Origin: JBCCEJ01 sp039030335
GTDB taxonomy: Bacteria > Pseudomonadota > Gammaproteobacteria > HK1
Assembly (NCBI GenBank): GCA_039030335.1
Contig: JBCCEJ010000002.1
Location: 1-64,000, forward strand
Direction of reading: 5' to 3'
DNA: 64,000 nucleotides
Made by a program: the position numbers and the translations under genes. Shown in pieces: positions 42,490 to 51,771 of this stretch (positions within the stretch are counted from its first letter, which is position 1; each line of letters begins with the position of its first letter). The notes beneath the pieces are model-generated. The model was not told the origin of the DNA, did not search any database, and saw only the letters and a program-made list of their open reading frames with translations.

Positions 42490-43698
42490 TCAGAGGCCGA
42501 GAGCGCCTTTCGCGATAATGTTCTTTTGTACTTCGGTGGAACCGCCGTAGATGGTAGCTGCGCGCCGGTAAAGATGCTCGTAGATCAGTCCGGCCATCTC
42601 GTCCGGCCCAACGACGTCACCGTTCCAGCCTGGATGCAGCGCGTCTGTCTGGTAGAGCAATCCGTGCCGGCCCAGCACATCGACAATGGTCTGCAGCGTC
42701 GCCTGCTGAAACTCAGAACTTCGTATCTTCAGTGCAGCCGCGCCCATGAGCGACGGGGAACCGTCTGTCTGAGCAGCGGCCAGCTGGTCGGCCATCAGCG
42801 CCTTGACTGTCTCCAGGGTGACTTCCAGGTCCGCTACCTTGCGCTGGAACTCGGATTCTTCGCTGAGCGGACGACCATCTTCCCGGGTCTCGCCAAGCAG
42901 GTAACGCAAGTGTTCGAGGTAGCGCTCGAACTTGCCGATATCTGCGACACCTACGCGCTCGTTACCGAGCAGGAATTTCGCGTACGTCCAGCCTCGCCCT
43001 TCTTCGCCGATGAGGTTTTCTACCGGTACGCGCACATCCTCGAAGAATACTTCGTTTAGATGGTGCCCCTTCGTGATGCCGATGATCGGGCGTACCGTGA
43101 TGCCGGGTGTGTTCATGTCGATCAGCAGAAACGAAATGCCTTCCTGCTTCTTGACGTCGGGATCGGTTCGTACCAGACAGAACATCATGTCTGCCCAGTG
43201 CGCGTAAGACGTCCAGATCTTCTGCCCGTTTACGACGTAGTGGTCGCCGTCGCGCACCGCGCGCGTGCGCAGACTCGCAAGGTCCGAGCCCGCTCCCGGT
43301 TCCGAGTAGCCCTGACACCACCATGTGTCATGACGGGTGATTCCGGGGAGGTAGCGTTGGCGCTGTTCATCATTTCCGAAGGTATAGATAACCGGGCCGA
43401 CCATGGTCACGCCAAACGGTACGATTGGCGGAGCAGACGCGCGCCCCAACTCTTCGCTGAAGATGGCCGATTGTTCGGGGCCCCACTCGAGGCCCCCATG
43501 TGCCTTCGGCCACTTACCGGTCAACCATCCTTTCTGACCCAGTTGTCGCAGCCAGTCACCGTACTCTTCCCGGTCGAGGTGTTGGCCGAGTTCCTGTTTT
43601 CTGCGGAGATCCTCGGGAAGGTTGTCTTCGCAAAACGCGCGCACCTGAGCACGGAACGCATCGAGGGAAGGGTCGTCTTGGGCGGTTCGAATAAACAT
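42490..43698 (-). CDS. Acyl-CoA dehydrogenase, subunit 1 of a gene pair
   Basis: 402 residues of a FadE-type acyl-CoA dehydrogenase. GYSEPGAGSDLASLRTRAV is the classic FAD/substrate motif, with HYVVNGQKIWTSYAHWADM next, and GGSTEVQKNIIAKGALGL closes the protein. The start ATG at 43698 has GGAG nine bases upstream (CGGAGTATACCCAGATG). A 13-bp palindrome at 43732 lies in its leader. Together with the paired ACAD downstream it would introduce the alpha-beta double bond into an acyl-CoA. It is the first gene of the minus-strand pair and follows the acyl-CoA carboxylase gene by 118 bases. Confidence 0.93.
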   Translation of the reverse strand: MFIRTAQDDPSLDAFRAQVRAFCEDNLPEDLRRKQELGQHLDREEYGDWLRQLGQKGWLTGKWPKAHGGLEWGPEQSAIFSEELGRASAPPIVPFGVTMVGPVIYTFGNDEQRQRYLPGITRHDTWWCQGYSEPGAGSDLASLRTRAVRDGDHYVVNGQKIWTSYAHWADMMFCLVRTDPDVKKQEGISFLLIDMNTPGITVRPIIGITKGHHLNEVFFEDVRVPVENLIGEEGRGWTYAKFLLGNERVGVADIGKFERYLEHLRYLLGETREDGRPLSEESEFQRKVADLEVTLETVKALMADQLAAAQTDGSPSLMGAAALKIRSSEFQQATLQTIVDVLGRHGLLYQTDALHPGWNGDVVGPDEMAGLIYEHLYRRAATIYGGSTEVQKNIIAKGALGL

Positions 43699-43731
43699 CT
43701 GGGTATACTCCGAGGGTAGGCATCCATGGGC

Positions 43732-43744
43732 CGTTTCGGAAACG
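43732..43744. promoter_or_regulatory. Palindrome upstream of the acyl-CoA dehydrogenase pair
   Basis: CGTTTC-G-GAAACG is a perfect 6+1+6 inverted repeat, 34 bases upstream of the ACAD start codon on the minus strand. It lies in the 118-base gap after the carboxylase gene. Size and position suit a repressor site, for example for an acyl-CoA-responsive regulator, but no regulator is encoded beside it. Confidence 0.3.
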
Positions 43745-43816
43745 ATTCAGCCTGACATCATAACCGACTTGCGAGGCGGGCCGCACGGACGCCGAACATT
43801 ACCTGACGCGCCGCGA

Positions 43817-46800
43817 CTACCAGCCATCGACCCAGGGTCGTTTCTTTCCTTTGCGTGGTTTTGGCGGCCCGAGGGCATTCAGACCGCGCGAGATCCAACG
43901 CCGCGTATCCGCCGGGTCGATGACGTCGTCGACCTGGAAATGCGAGCCCGTGTTGAGCGCTTTCCCGACTTCGTAGAGTTCCGCAACCCACTGCTCGTAG
44001 GCCGCGACCCTCTTCTCGGGATCTTCGATGGCAGCGAGTTCCTTCTGACGTCCGAGCTTTACCTGTCCTTCGATGCCCATGCCTGCGAATTCGCCAGTTG
44101 GCCAGGCGACCGCGAACACGCCCTTCTTCATACCGCCGCCGGTCATGGCGAGTTTCCCGAGCCCGATCGCTTTGCGAATGATGACGAAGAAAAGCGGCAC
44201 GCTGATGTTGGCGCCGATGAGATAACTCCTGCAGCAATGGCGTACGAGGGCGGTCTTCTCAGCCTCGGGGCCAACCATGTTGCCGGGATTGTCGTTCAGC
44301 GACAGGATCGGCAGTTCGTGCGCATCGCACATCTGCATGAAGCGGGCGGCTTTGTCTGCGGCATCACTGTCCACAGCGCCGCCGAGATGCATCGGGTTAT
44401 TTGCGATGACCCCCATCGGCCGTCCTTCGACACGAATGAACGCCGTGATCATCCCGAGTCCCCAACCTGCGCGAATCTCGAGTACTGAGCCTTCGTCTGC
44501 AAGCGTTGCGATCAGTTCCCGCATGTCGTAGCCCCGCAGCCGGTTCTCCGGCACCACGTGCCGGAGCTTGCGCTGGTCGGGCACGGACCAGTCGGGCAGC
44601 GGCCCCTGAAAGTAGGCGAGGTAACGTTGGGCGACGCTGACCGCTTCCGCTTCGTCTTCCACCGCGATATCGACGACCCCTGATGCAACCTGGATCGACA
44701 TCGGTCCGATGTCCTCCGGCCGGTAGGCACCGAGACCACCGCCTTCGATCATCGCCGGGCCAGCCATCCCGATGTTGGCATTGCGGGTCGCAATGATGAC
44801 GTCGCAGCATCCGAGCAGGACTGCGTTGCCCGCAAAACAGCGCCCCGAAGCTATGCCGATGAGCGGTGCCCCGCCGGAAAGCGCAGCGAAACGGTAGAAG
44901 GTGTCGGTCTCGCTCACTCCGATGGAATCGCTGTCGCTGCCGCGTCCGCCACCGCCCTCGGCAAACAGGATCAACGGGATGTGCAAGTCAGCGCAGAGCT
45001 CAAAGAAGCGGTCCTGCTTCCGGTGGCCGTTACGGCCTTGGGTGCCAGCCATCACCGTATAGTCGTAGGAAGCGACTGCCGCCCGGCCAAGTTCCTCGCC
45101 AAACTCAGTGCCGTTGACGGTTGCAAGGCCAAGAATGATGCCGTCGGCTGGTGAACTCTCGATCAATTCCTGAACCGTGCTGGTTCTGCGCCGCGCGGCC
45201 AACGCAAGCGCGCCATACTCGACAAAGCTGTCAGCATCCACGAGGTCGGCGATGTTCTCGCGCGCGGTCCGTTGACCCGTGGCCCGGCGGCGTGCGACGG
45301 CCTTCGGACGTGCTTCGTCACGGGTGGCGTAGTGGCGCTCCAATACTTCCGCAAGGTCGGGTCGGATGTGGTCCAGGTCGACTTCAACCACTTCGCGGGT
45401 GGCTTCGCCCAGGTCATCCCTCGGCTCAAGGAATGCGAGCGGCTCTCCCTCGAACACGGTTTCGCCTTCCGCAACGGCGAACGCGCTGACGATACCTGCA
45501 ACCTCCGTTGAGATGCTGTGCTGCATCTTCATGGCTTCGAGTACCATCACTTCATCGCCAGGGTGCACCGCTGCGCCTTGTGCGACCATCAGCGCAACGA
45601 CCGTACCCTGCATCGGTGCGTTGAGGGCGAGCGTGCCATCGGGAGCATCGGCGTTCGTTGCGGCGGCCGCATCTGACGCGCCCGGTGGGTGTTTTCCCAG
45701 CGTGACGATCGCAAGCGGGTCTGCTTTGTCGATCGCGGGCAACTCGCGTCGCGCATCTCCCGGCGGTATCGGTTCGAACCACTTTGTGGGACCTGGGTCC
45801 CTGGCAAGCAGCGCCTCGATATTGTCGGTTACGAAATTCGTGTGGACCCCACCTGTAGATAGCTCGGGACAACCGAGCACGGATTGCAAAAACGCGATGT
45901 TCGAGCGCACGCCGGTCAGCCGAAATTCTGCGAGCACGCGCGCCGCCTTGGCGGCTAGCCGGGTCAGGTCGTCTGTCTTCGTGTGCACGATCACCTTCGC
46001 GAGCAGCGAGTCGAATCGAGGATTGGTTCGATAGCCTGCATAGCCGTAGCCGTCTACCCGCACACCAGGGCCGCTCGGCGGTTCGTAGGTCGACAGCACG
46101 CCGCCAGTGGGATGTACGCTGCCGTCTGGTTGCATCGTCTCGAGATTTACGCGTGCCTGGAGTGCAGCGCCCCGAGGTTCCGCGACCTGCGACTGTTCGA
46201 GGCCAAGCGATGTGAGGGTTGCGCCGTTGGCGATCGCGATCTGAGCCGCCACCAGATCAACTCCCGTGATCTCCTCGGTGACGGTGTGCTCGACCTGTAG
46301 TCGCGCATTGGCTTCGATGAAAGCGATACCGGCCGCGGCCCCGTCTGTCGAGGTGTCAACCAGGAATTCGAATGTACCGGCACCGCGGTAGCGTGCGGCG
46401 CGGGCGAGCTTTACCGCGGCACCCAGGAGCCGGCTGCGAACGTCCGGATGCAGTGTCGGCGCTGGCGCAATCTCCAGCAGCTTTTGTCGTTCGCGTTGAA
46501 CAGAGCATTCACGGTCCCACAGATGACAGATGTCACCAGTGCCGTCGCCAAGAATCTGCACTTCGATATGACGAGGCCTGTCGAGCAGCCGTTCGACGTA
46601 AAGATCCGCGGCCCCGAACGCAGCGAGCGCCTCGGCGGCGCATCGTTCATACACCGTCGCAAGCTCCGCCGGGCTGGCGGCGGTGCGCATGCCGCGGCCG
46701 CCTCCGCCCGCCAGCGCTTTCACCATGACGGCGCTGCCAGGGCTGAGAGTGCCGAGGAAAGCCTGCGCTTCTTCGAGGGTCGTCGGTCCGTGCGTGCCAT

Positions 46801-47200
46801 CCAGAACCGCAACGTCATGCTGCATCGCAAATTGTCGCGCCGCCGACTTGTCACCGAACAGATCGAGAACTTCTGGCGGTGGGCCCACGAACTCGATGCC
46901 CGCTGCTTTGCAGCGTCGCGCAAACCCGGCGTTCTCGCTCAAGAAACCGTAGCCCGGGTGAATGGCGTCACAACCCGCTCGGAGTGCCGTGTCGATAAGT
47001 TGTGCGGCGTCGAGATACGCGGCTGGACCGGTACCCGAAAGCGGGTGGGCAACGTCGGCGGCGGTCACGTGTAGCGAGTGAGCGTCGTCAGCTGAATAAA
47101 CGGTATGCGCGGCGATCCCCATGTCAGCGGCGGTGCGGGCAATTCGAATGGCAATTTCACCGCGGTTGGTGATGAGCAGGCGCGTGACAGTCTTGGACAT
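43817..47200 (-). CDS. Single-chain biotin-dependent acyl-CoA carboxylase (BC-BCCP-CT)
   Basis: 1127 residues. Domains: biotin carboxylase (about 1-450, starting RLLITNRGEIAIRIARTA and with GGGGRGMR, HIEVQILGD and EANARLQVEHTVTEE); a biotin carrier domain (about 525-600) with VMVLEAMKMQHS, biotinyl-Lys at K558; and carboxyltransferase beta plus alpha halves (about 640-1127, including MAGTQGRNGHRKQDRFFEL and PILSLNDNPGNMVGPEAEK). All catalytic parts are in one polypeptide, as in the long-chain acyl-CoA carboxylase described from Mycobacterium. Acyl specificity is not readable. Its position before a paired acyl-CoA dehydrogenase set suggests a degradation pathway rather than fatty-acid synthesis. 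Confidence 0.93.
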   Translation of the reverse strand: MSKTVTRLLITNRGEIAIRIARTAADMGIAAHTVYSADDAHSLHVTAADVAHPLSGTGPAAYLDAAQLIDTALRAGCDAIHPGYGFLSENAGFARRCKAAGIEFVGPPPEVLDLFGDKSAARQFAMQHDVAVLDGTHGPTTLEEAQAFLGTLSPGSAVMVKALAGGGGRGMRTAASPAELATVYERCAAEALAAFGAADLYVERLLDRPRHIEVQILGDGTGDICHLWDRECSVQRERQKLLEIAPAPTLHPDVRSRLLGAAVKLARAARYRGAGTFEFLVDTSTDGAAAGIAFIEANARLQVEHTVTEEITGVDLVAAQIAIANGATLTSLGLEQSQVAEPRGAALQARVNLETMQPDGSVHPTGGVLSTYEPPSGPGVRVDGYGYAGYRTNPRFDSLLAKVIVHTKTDDLTRLAAKAARVLAEFRLTGVRSNIAFLQSVLGCPELSTGGVHTNFVTDNIEALLARDPGPTKWFEPIPPGDARRELPAIDKADPLAIVTLGKHPPGASDAAAATNADAPDGTLALNAPMQGTVVALMVAQGAAVHPGDEVMVLEAMKMQHSISTEVAGIVSAFAVAEGETVFEGEPLAFLEPRDDLGEATREVVEVDLDHIRPDLAEVLERHYATRDEARPKAVARRRATGQRTARENIADLVDADSFVEYGALALAARRRTSTVQELIESSPADGIILGLATVNGTEFGEELGRAAVASYDYTVMAGTQGRNGHRKQDRFFELCADLHIPLILFAEGGGGRGSDSDSIGVSETDTFYRFAALSGGAPLIGIASGRCFAGNAVLLGCCDVIIATRNANIGMAGPAMIEGGGLGAYRPEDIGPMSIQVASGVVDIAVEDEAEAVSVAQRYLAYFQGPLPDWSVPDQRKLRHVVPENRLRGYDMRELIATLADEGSVLEIRAGWGLGMITAFIRVEGRPMGVIANNPMHLGGAVDSDAADKAARFMQMCDAHELPILSLNDNPGNMVGPEAEKTALVRHCCRSYLIGANISVPLFFVIIRKAIGLGKLAMTGGGMKKGVFAVAWPTGEFAGMGIEGQVKLGRQKELAAIEDPEKRVAAYEQWVAELYEVGKALNTGSHFQVDDVIDPADTRRWISRGLNALGPPKPRKGKKRPWVDGW

Positions 47201-47637
47201 TTGTTAAATCTCAGTAACCCGAAGGCCCGTTACTCGTGAATCGTTACTCGATACGTTTGCATCAAACCACGCCTGTTGGCGAATGTTCGGCACGTAAGAG
47301 AGAGGCGAGGTCCGATCGTTGCAGCTGAACGTATTGCGGTCCGCCCGATGGACAATTCAGCACCTTCAGGCTGCCGGTCGTCGCGCTTGCGTATCGTCCT
47401 TTCGATCGGACCGTCGACCAGGCAATGATCGGCCGTGTGTAGTGTGCATAGGGTACGTTATAACGTAACGAAAAATACCCTCTATACCCACCGATTGCGC
47501 CTGTTTTGCGCACTTGGGCCGGTTGCAACGCGAAACACCTGTTGAATAACTTCCAACCTCCAACAAGTTATGAGACCTTGGGGGCGGTGCCGTAGGCAAC
47601 AGACCTTCGATGCCTTTTGATATGGAGGAATCTTGAG
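47201..47637. other. Divergent control region with repeats and a palindrome
   Basis: 437 bases between divergent genes. CGTTACTCG occurs twice (47228-47236 and 47242-47250). A 14-bp perfect palindrome, TACGTTA/TAACGTA, is at 47454-47467. ATAACTT (47546-47552) and AAGTTAT (47565-47571) form an inverted repeat close to the cyclase gene. GGAGG at 47624-47628 is the ribosome-binding site for the TTG start at 47638. No coding frame is convincing. Confidence 0.5.
47454..47467. promoter_or_regulatory. 14-bp palindrome, candidate operator
   Basis: TACGTTA followed directly by its reverse complement TAACGTA, in an AT-rich patch between the divergent carboxylase and cyclase genes. It is 171 bases from the cyclase start and 254 from the carboxylase start. 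Such sites are typical of dimeric helix-turn-helix regulators. Confidence 0.4.
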
Positions 47638-48711
47638 TTGAATAAGCATTTATATAAGACGGCCGCCGCGACTATTGGAATGGTTGGGCTTCTGGCCATG
47701 TCCGCGCCGGCAAGCGCGGAATGCTCGGCAGACAATTGGAAAGACTGCAAGGGTAAGCCATGGGTTGATGGCGACGTAATGGATACCCCTCTCGGTTCCA
47801 AGTGGTGGCCAAATGCGCTTTGGGGCGCAGGTGACGAAGCGGGCTCTACCAACTGGTACAAGAAGCCTGAAGTTATCGCGCGTGCGCTGTCAGCGAACGC
47901 TGGCAAAGGCAAAGTATACAAACTAGGGCACCCGTACACCGCAGACATGCCGCTGTTCGGGGCGCGCAAGTTCAGCTTGCGCACGCCGGTTCCCACCGGT
48001 GTGCTGGATGGCCTGGGCGGCAACAAGATCACGTGGAACGATGAATTCCTCGCGACCGAGGTCGGTCAGGTAGGCACGCAGTTCGACGGCCTCGGCCACA
48101 TCGGTGTCACGATGGGTGCGGCGGGTGAAGAAGGTAAAATGCGCTGGTACAACGGCTTCACCGCCGCGCAGATGGCCAATGCCTACGGGTTGAAGAAACT
48201 CGGTACCGAAAAGCTGCACCCGATCGTTGCCCGCGGCATCCTGATCGACGTGTCCGCCGTATGGGGCAAAGACATGAAGGCTGGCGACCTGATCACGATG
48301 GAGCATGTCAAAGCTGCTCTCGCCAAGCAGGGCATGGCTGACTTCAAGTTCGCCGCGGGCGACGCGGTCATCATCCGCACCGGTTGGGAAAAGCACTGGA
48401 AGGACCCGGCGACCTTCAATGCCGGGGCTCCGGGGATCGGCATGGAAGTTGCCCGCTGGATCGCGGAAGAAGTGCAGGCTGGTGTGACTGGCTTTGACAC
48501 GTGGCCCGGTGACGCGGTGCCGAACCCCGACGGCGCCTGCGTGTTCTGTGTACACACGTTCCTGCAAACCCGCCATGGGATTGTGAACCAGGAAAATATG
48601 AAGTTGAGTGAATTGGCCGCCGATGGCGTCTACGTCTTCACGTACATGTACTCGCCGGCCCCGATCGCGGGAGCCACGGGATCGATGGGGGCGCCGATCG
48701 CGATCCACTAA
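47638..48711 (+). CDS. Secreted cyclase-family (kynurenine formamidase-like) hydrolase
   Basis: 357 residues from a TTG at 47638. This start is chosen because GGAGG lies nine bases upstream and the protein then begins with a clean signal peptide (MNKHLYKTAAATIGMVGLLA, cleavage near ASA-EC). The mature region is the PF04199 cyclase fold; the metal-site motif is VGTQFDGLGHIG, with Gln where many members have His. A later acid-rich segment (VIIRTGWEKHWKDPATF) follows, then FDTWPGDAVPNPDGACVFC with two Cys. The family hydrolyses cyclic or formyl amides, among other substrates. A strong terminator follows the stop codon, so the gene is transcribed alone. Confidence 0.88.
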   Translation: MNKHLYKTAAATIGMVGLLAMSAPASAECSADNWKDCKGKPWVDGDVMDTPLGSKWWPNALWGAGDEAGSTNWYKKPEVIARALSANAGKGKVYKLGHPYTADMPLFGARKFSLRTPVPTGVLDGLGGNKITWNDEFLATEVGQVGTQFDGLGHIGVTMGAAGEEGKMRWYNGFTAAQMANAYGLKKLGTEKLHPIVARGILIDVSAVWGKDMKAGDLITMEHVKAALAKQGMADFKFAAGDAVIIRTGWEKHWKDPATFNAGAPGIGMEVARWIAEEVQAGVTGFDTWPGDAVPNPDGACVFCVHTFLQTRHGIVNQENMKLSELAADGVYVFTYMYSPAPIAGATGSMGAPIAIH

Positions 48712-48736
48712 GACCTGTTAGCCGCTGCACGGTTTG

Positions 48737-48764
48737 AAAGGCGCCCTTCGGGGCGCCTTTTTTT
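48737..48764 (+). terminator. Intrinsic terminator with UUCG tetraloop
   Basis: AAAGGCGCCC (48737-48746) pairs perfectly with GGGCGCCTTT (48751-48760) around TTCG, then TTTT follows. A 10-bp stem closed by C(UUCG)G and followed by a U-tract is a textbook rho-independent terminator. It lies 26 bases after the cyclase stop. The A-tract on the left makes it potentially bidirectional. Confidence 0.92.
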
Positions 48765-48992
48765 GTGGGTCTGCACGAGGCTCGCGACGCTTGAGATCGG
48801 CAACTGCAAATTCAACGCCTGACATCTGAGGCATGGTGTTTAGTGCACTCCCCGAGCAGCCCGCGCGGATCCGCAGCGGATGTGCCGCTTCGCGGCGGGC
48901 GCTTTGATGCACTATTGTGTGTGCTGGGGCGCGCCCAGCAACTGGCCATGCTCCGGCACGCAAACTCAGCCGAATCTCGGGATTAATCTTCT

Positions 48993-50516
48993 ATGGCACG
49001 ACCAAACTTCGTCTTCATCACATCTGACCAGCAGCGTGGCGACTGCTACGGATTCATGGGGCGCAGCATCAAGACCCCGCACCTCGACCAGTTGCGGAGC
49101 GAAGGTGCCTGGCTCGAGAGCAATGTGACGCCCTGCGTGGTTTGTCAGCCGGCGCGTGCCTCGATTCTGACTGGCCAGCTGCCGTTGACCCATGGCGTGC
49201 ACGACAACGGCATCGACCTCGACCCGGCCGTAGGAGCGCGGGGTATGGCAGGCTCGTTGGCGGCTGGCGGGTATGATACGGCGTTCTTCGGCAAGGCCCA
49301 TTTCTCCACCTACCACACGTTCGCACCGACTGGCACGCCTGAGTGCCTCAGATCATCTGCTAACTACGGCCCGGATTGGTTCGGACCGTACATGGGTTTC
49401 GGGCACGTCGAAATGATGCTCGTTGGGCACAACTGGTTCCTTCCGGAAGAACCGCCCGCCGGGCAGCACTACGAGCGTTGGTTTTATGCGGACGGGCGGG
49501 GCCATGAGAAAAACGCGCTGTATCGGAAAAATGGAGGTGATACGCACGGTGCCGCGCAAACCTGGCACTCGATGCTGCCAGTCGCCTGGCACAACTCGAC
49601 CTGGACGGCCGACCGTGCGATCGATTGGCTAAGGCGCGATCACGACAAGCCATTCATGACCTGGGTGAGCTTCCCTGACCCCCATCATCCGTTTGATTGT
49701 CCGGAACCGTGGTCGCGTTTGCATGCCCCTCAGGATGTCGACCTGCCGGAGCACCGTGAGCGTGACCTGGCGGACCGGCCCTGGTGGCACCGGGCCGTGC
49801 TCGAAAACGAACCGACCGGCTCCAAAGAGAATGCCGAGACGCGCAAGGCTTATAGTCGTATTCAGCCGCAGACCGACCAGCAGCTGCGCGAGATCATCGC
49901 TAATACCTACGGTCAGATCGCGTTGATCGATCATCAGGTTGGACGCATTCTGATGGCGTTGGACGAAGCCGGCCTCAGCGATAACACCATCGTTATCTAC
50001 ACAGCGGACCACGGTGACTGGCTCGGTGACCACGGTTTGATTCTCAAGGGTCCCATGCACTACGAGGGGTTGCATCGCGTTGGGATGATCGCCCGCGGCC
50101 CCGGAATTCCGGCGGGGAAAACCGTTCGCGCCCCGACCAGCACTATCGATGTAGGTCCGACCTTCTTCGACTACGCCGACGTCGCGCCACTGCAAACCCA
50201 ACACGGACAGTCTTTGCGGCCGCTGTTCGAGTCCGATACGGCGACGCGTGAGTTCGCTCTGAGCGAGTGGGAGCTGCATTCCAATCGCGCAGGCGTCGCG
50301 CTCAGCCTGCGCACGGTGCGCACTGAAACCGCGAAGATGACCGTAGACCAGCGTTCCGGGGAGGGCGAGCTATACGTGCTGAGCGAGGACCCGAATGAAA
50401 TGAGCAACCGGTTTCACGATCCGGCTTACGCTGCATTGAAAGACGAGTTACTGAGCTTTATTACGCGGCGTCCCAACGACGTAGGGCCGCTCCATGAGCC
50501 TGTTGGCATGGCGTAG
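48993..50516 (+). CDS. Type I sulfatase (formylglycine-dependent)
   Basis: 507 residues, alkaline-phosphatase fold. The metal site begins FITSDQQRGDCYG. The modification motif CQPAR (C51) is the substrate of formylglycine-generating enzyme, followed by ASILTGQLPLTHG. A C-terminal metal-binding DHGDWLGDHG is present. No signal peptide is seen, so the enzyme would be cytoplasmic. Substrates could be sulfate esters of sugars or choline sulfate; no maturation gene or sulfated-glycan cluster is nearby. A similar fold occurs in phosphonate monoester hydrolases, but CxPxR with this spacing favours sulfatase/PMH-type activity on a small ester. The gene is transcribed after the cyclase terminator. Confidence 0.9.
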   Translation: MARPNFVFITSDQQRGDCYGFMGRSIKTPHLDQLRSEGAWLESNVTPCVVCQPARASILTGQLPLTHGVHDNGIDLDPAVGARGMAGSLAAGGYDTAFFGKAHFSTYHTFAPTGTPECLRSSANYGPDWFGPYMGFGHVEMMLVGHNWFLPEEPPAGQHYERWFYADGRGHEKNALYRKNGGDTHGAAQTWHSMLPVAWHNSTWTADRAIDWLRRDHDKPFMTWVSFPDPHHPFDCPEPWSRLHAPQDVDLPEHRERDLADRPWWHRAVLENEPTGSKENAETRKAYSRIQPQTDQQLREIIANTYGQIALIDHQVGRILMALDEAGLSDNTIVIYTADHGDWLGDHGLILKGPMHYEGLHRVGMIARGPGIPAGKTVRAPTSTIDVGPTFFDYADVAPLQTQHGQSLRPLFESDTATREFALSEWELHSNRAGVALSLRTVRTETAKMTVDQRSGEGELYVLSEDPNEMSNRFHDPAYAALKDELLSFITRRPNDVGPLHEPVGMA

Positions 50517-50679
50517 CGTGAACTCGCGATTTCAAGCTGGAGGGCTGCAGTCCAATCTGCGCAGCATCTCGGTTATGGGGCCTGGCAATGCGCGCCATAT
50601 CGCTCGAGCCGCTGGTGGCAATAGCCTGCAATGTCCGGTGATTGGCCCGAGCGTCGAACGCGGGCTGGAGTGAAGGCCG

Positions 50680-51633
50680 ATGTCGTCTGACCGATTCGGA
50701 TATCTGATCGAAAAAATCGTGCGCGCGGACTTCACCGAAGAGCCGTTCAGGCATATCTACCTCGAGGATTTCTTCACCGAACAGGATTTCACTGAGGTGT
50801 GCGCCGCGAAGGAGAATGCACTGCCGCCAGCTGCGGATGATGCGGCGCTCCTCGACTCGATGTTTGAATCCGGCTATCAGATCATCGAATTCCCCGGCTG
50901 CATTACCGACAAGAACGCCTACCTGGAATGGCGCCATCGCGGCGCGGGTGACGTACAGGCACACACGGCTTGCGAAGGATTCGGGATGACGCTTCGTCTG
51001 ACCCGTCCGCACTCACCGATTCTGACCGAATTGAAGAGTTTTCTGGAGAGCGAAGCTCTCGGGGCGGCGTTGGCTGCCAAGTTTGCCGTGACTGTAGACG
51101 ACTGCACGTTCGACACCGGGATTCAAAAGTACCTGGACGGGTATGAGATCAGTCCGCATCCGGACGTCCGGCGCAAGGCGTTGACATTCATGGTCAACAT
51201 CAATCCGCACGAGAATTCGGAGCAGCTTGACCATCACACCCACTACATGCGGTTTCGAACGCAGCGCGCCTACGTCAAGGCATTTTGGGATGGCAACCCT
51301 GCCATCGACCGGTGCTGGGTACCCTGGGACTGGTGTGAGACCGTATCAGTACAGCGGCGCAACAATTCGATCGTGGTGTTCGCACCGTCGAACGAAACCA
51401 TGCACGCGGTGCGTGCTTCCTATGACCACCTGGGTGGTCAGCGGACGCAACTCTACGGCAATCTCTGGTACAAGACTTCGGAGATGGACGGCGTTATCGA
51501 GTGGGAGCAGTTTGATCTCAGACCTCCCATCGCTCGCCCCATCAGCAAACGGCAAAGTCTGCTACGCGCGCTGGGGCGACGCCTTCCTTCACCGGTCAAA
51601 TCGAAGCTGAAGCGCCTGATTCGTCGCTCCTGA
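50680..51633 (+). CDS. 2-oxoglutarate/Fe(II) oxygenase-like protein
   Basis: 317 residues. The central segment KYLDGYEISPHPDVRRKAL, then TFMVNIN, has the pattern of the double-stranded beta-helix 2OG-Fe(II) oxygenases related to prolyl hydroxylase. The HPD would supply the first two iron ligands and the distal His could be that in NETMHAVRASY. The C-terminus ends in a short basic tail. Roles in modification of sugars, lipids or proteins are possible. The GGAGTG sequence before the ATG at 50680 gives a reasonable ribosome-binding site. Neighbours do not define its substrate. Confidence 0.72.
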   Translation: MSSDRFGYLIEKIVRADFTEEPFRHIYLEDFFTEQDFTEVCAAKENALPPAADDAALLDSMFESGYQIIEFPGCITDKNAYLEWRHRGAGDVQAHTACEGFGMTLRLTRPHSPILTELKSFLESEALGAALAAKFAVTVDDCTFDTGIQKYLDGYEISPHPDVRRKALTFMVNINPHENSEQLDHHTHYMRFRTQRAYVKAFWDGNPAIDRCWVPWDWCETVSVQRRNNSIVVFAPSNETMHAVRASYDHLGGQRTQLYGNLWYKTSEMDGVIEWEQFDLRPPIARPISKRQSLLRALGRRLPSPVKSKLKRLIRRS

Positions 51634-51771
51634 GCCTACGCCAGGCGCGCGACCGCTTTGGCTGAGCCTGACCGGGCAGCCCGATCCAGGCTTCCTTGCC
51701 CGCGGGATCGAACGCCCCGCGGCACTTTCGCTAAACTGTGGGCCTGCTAACGGTTTCGTCAGATTGTTGTC

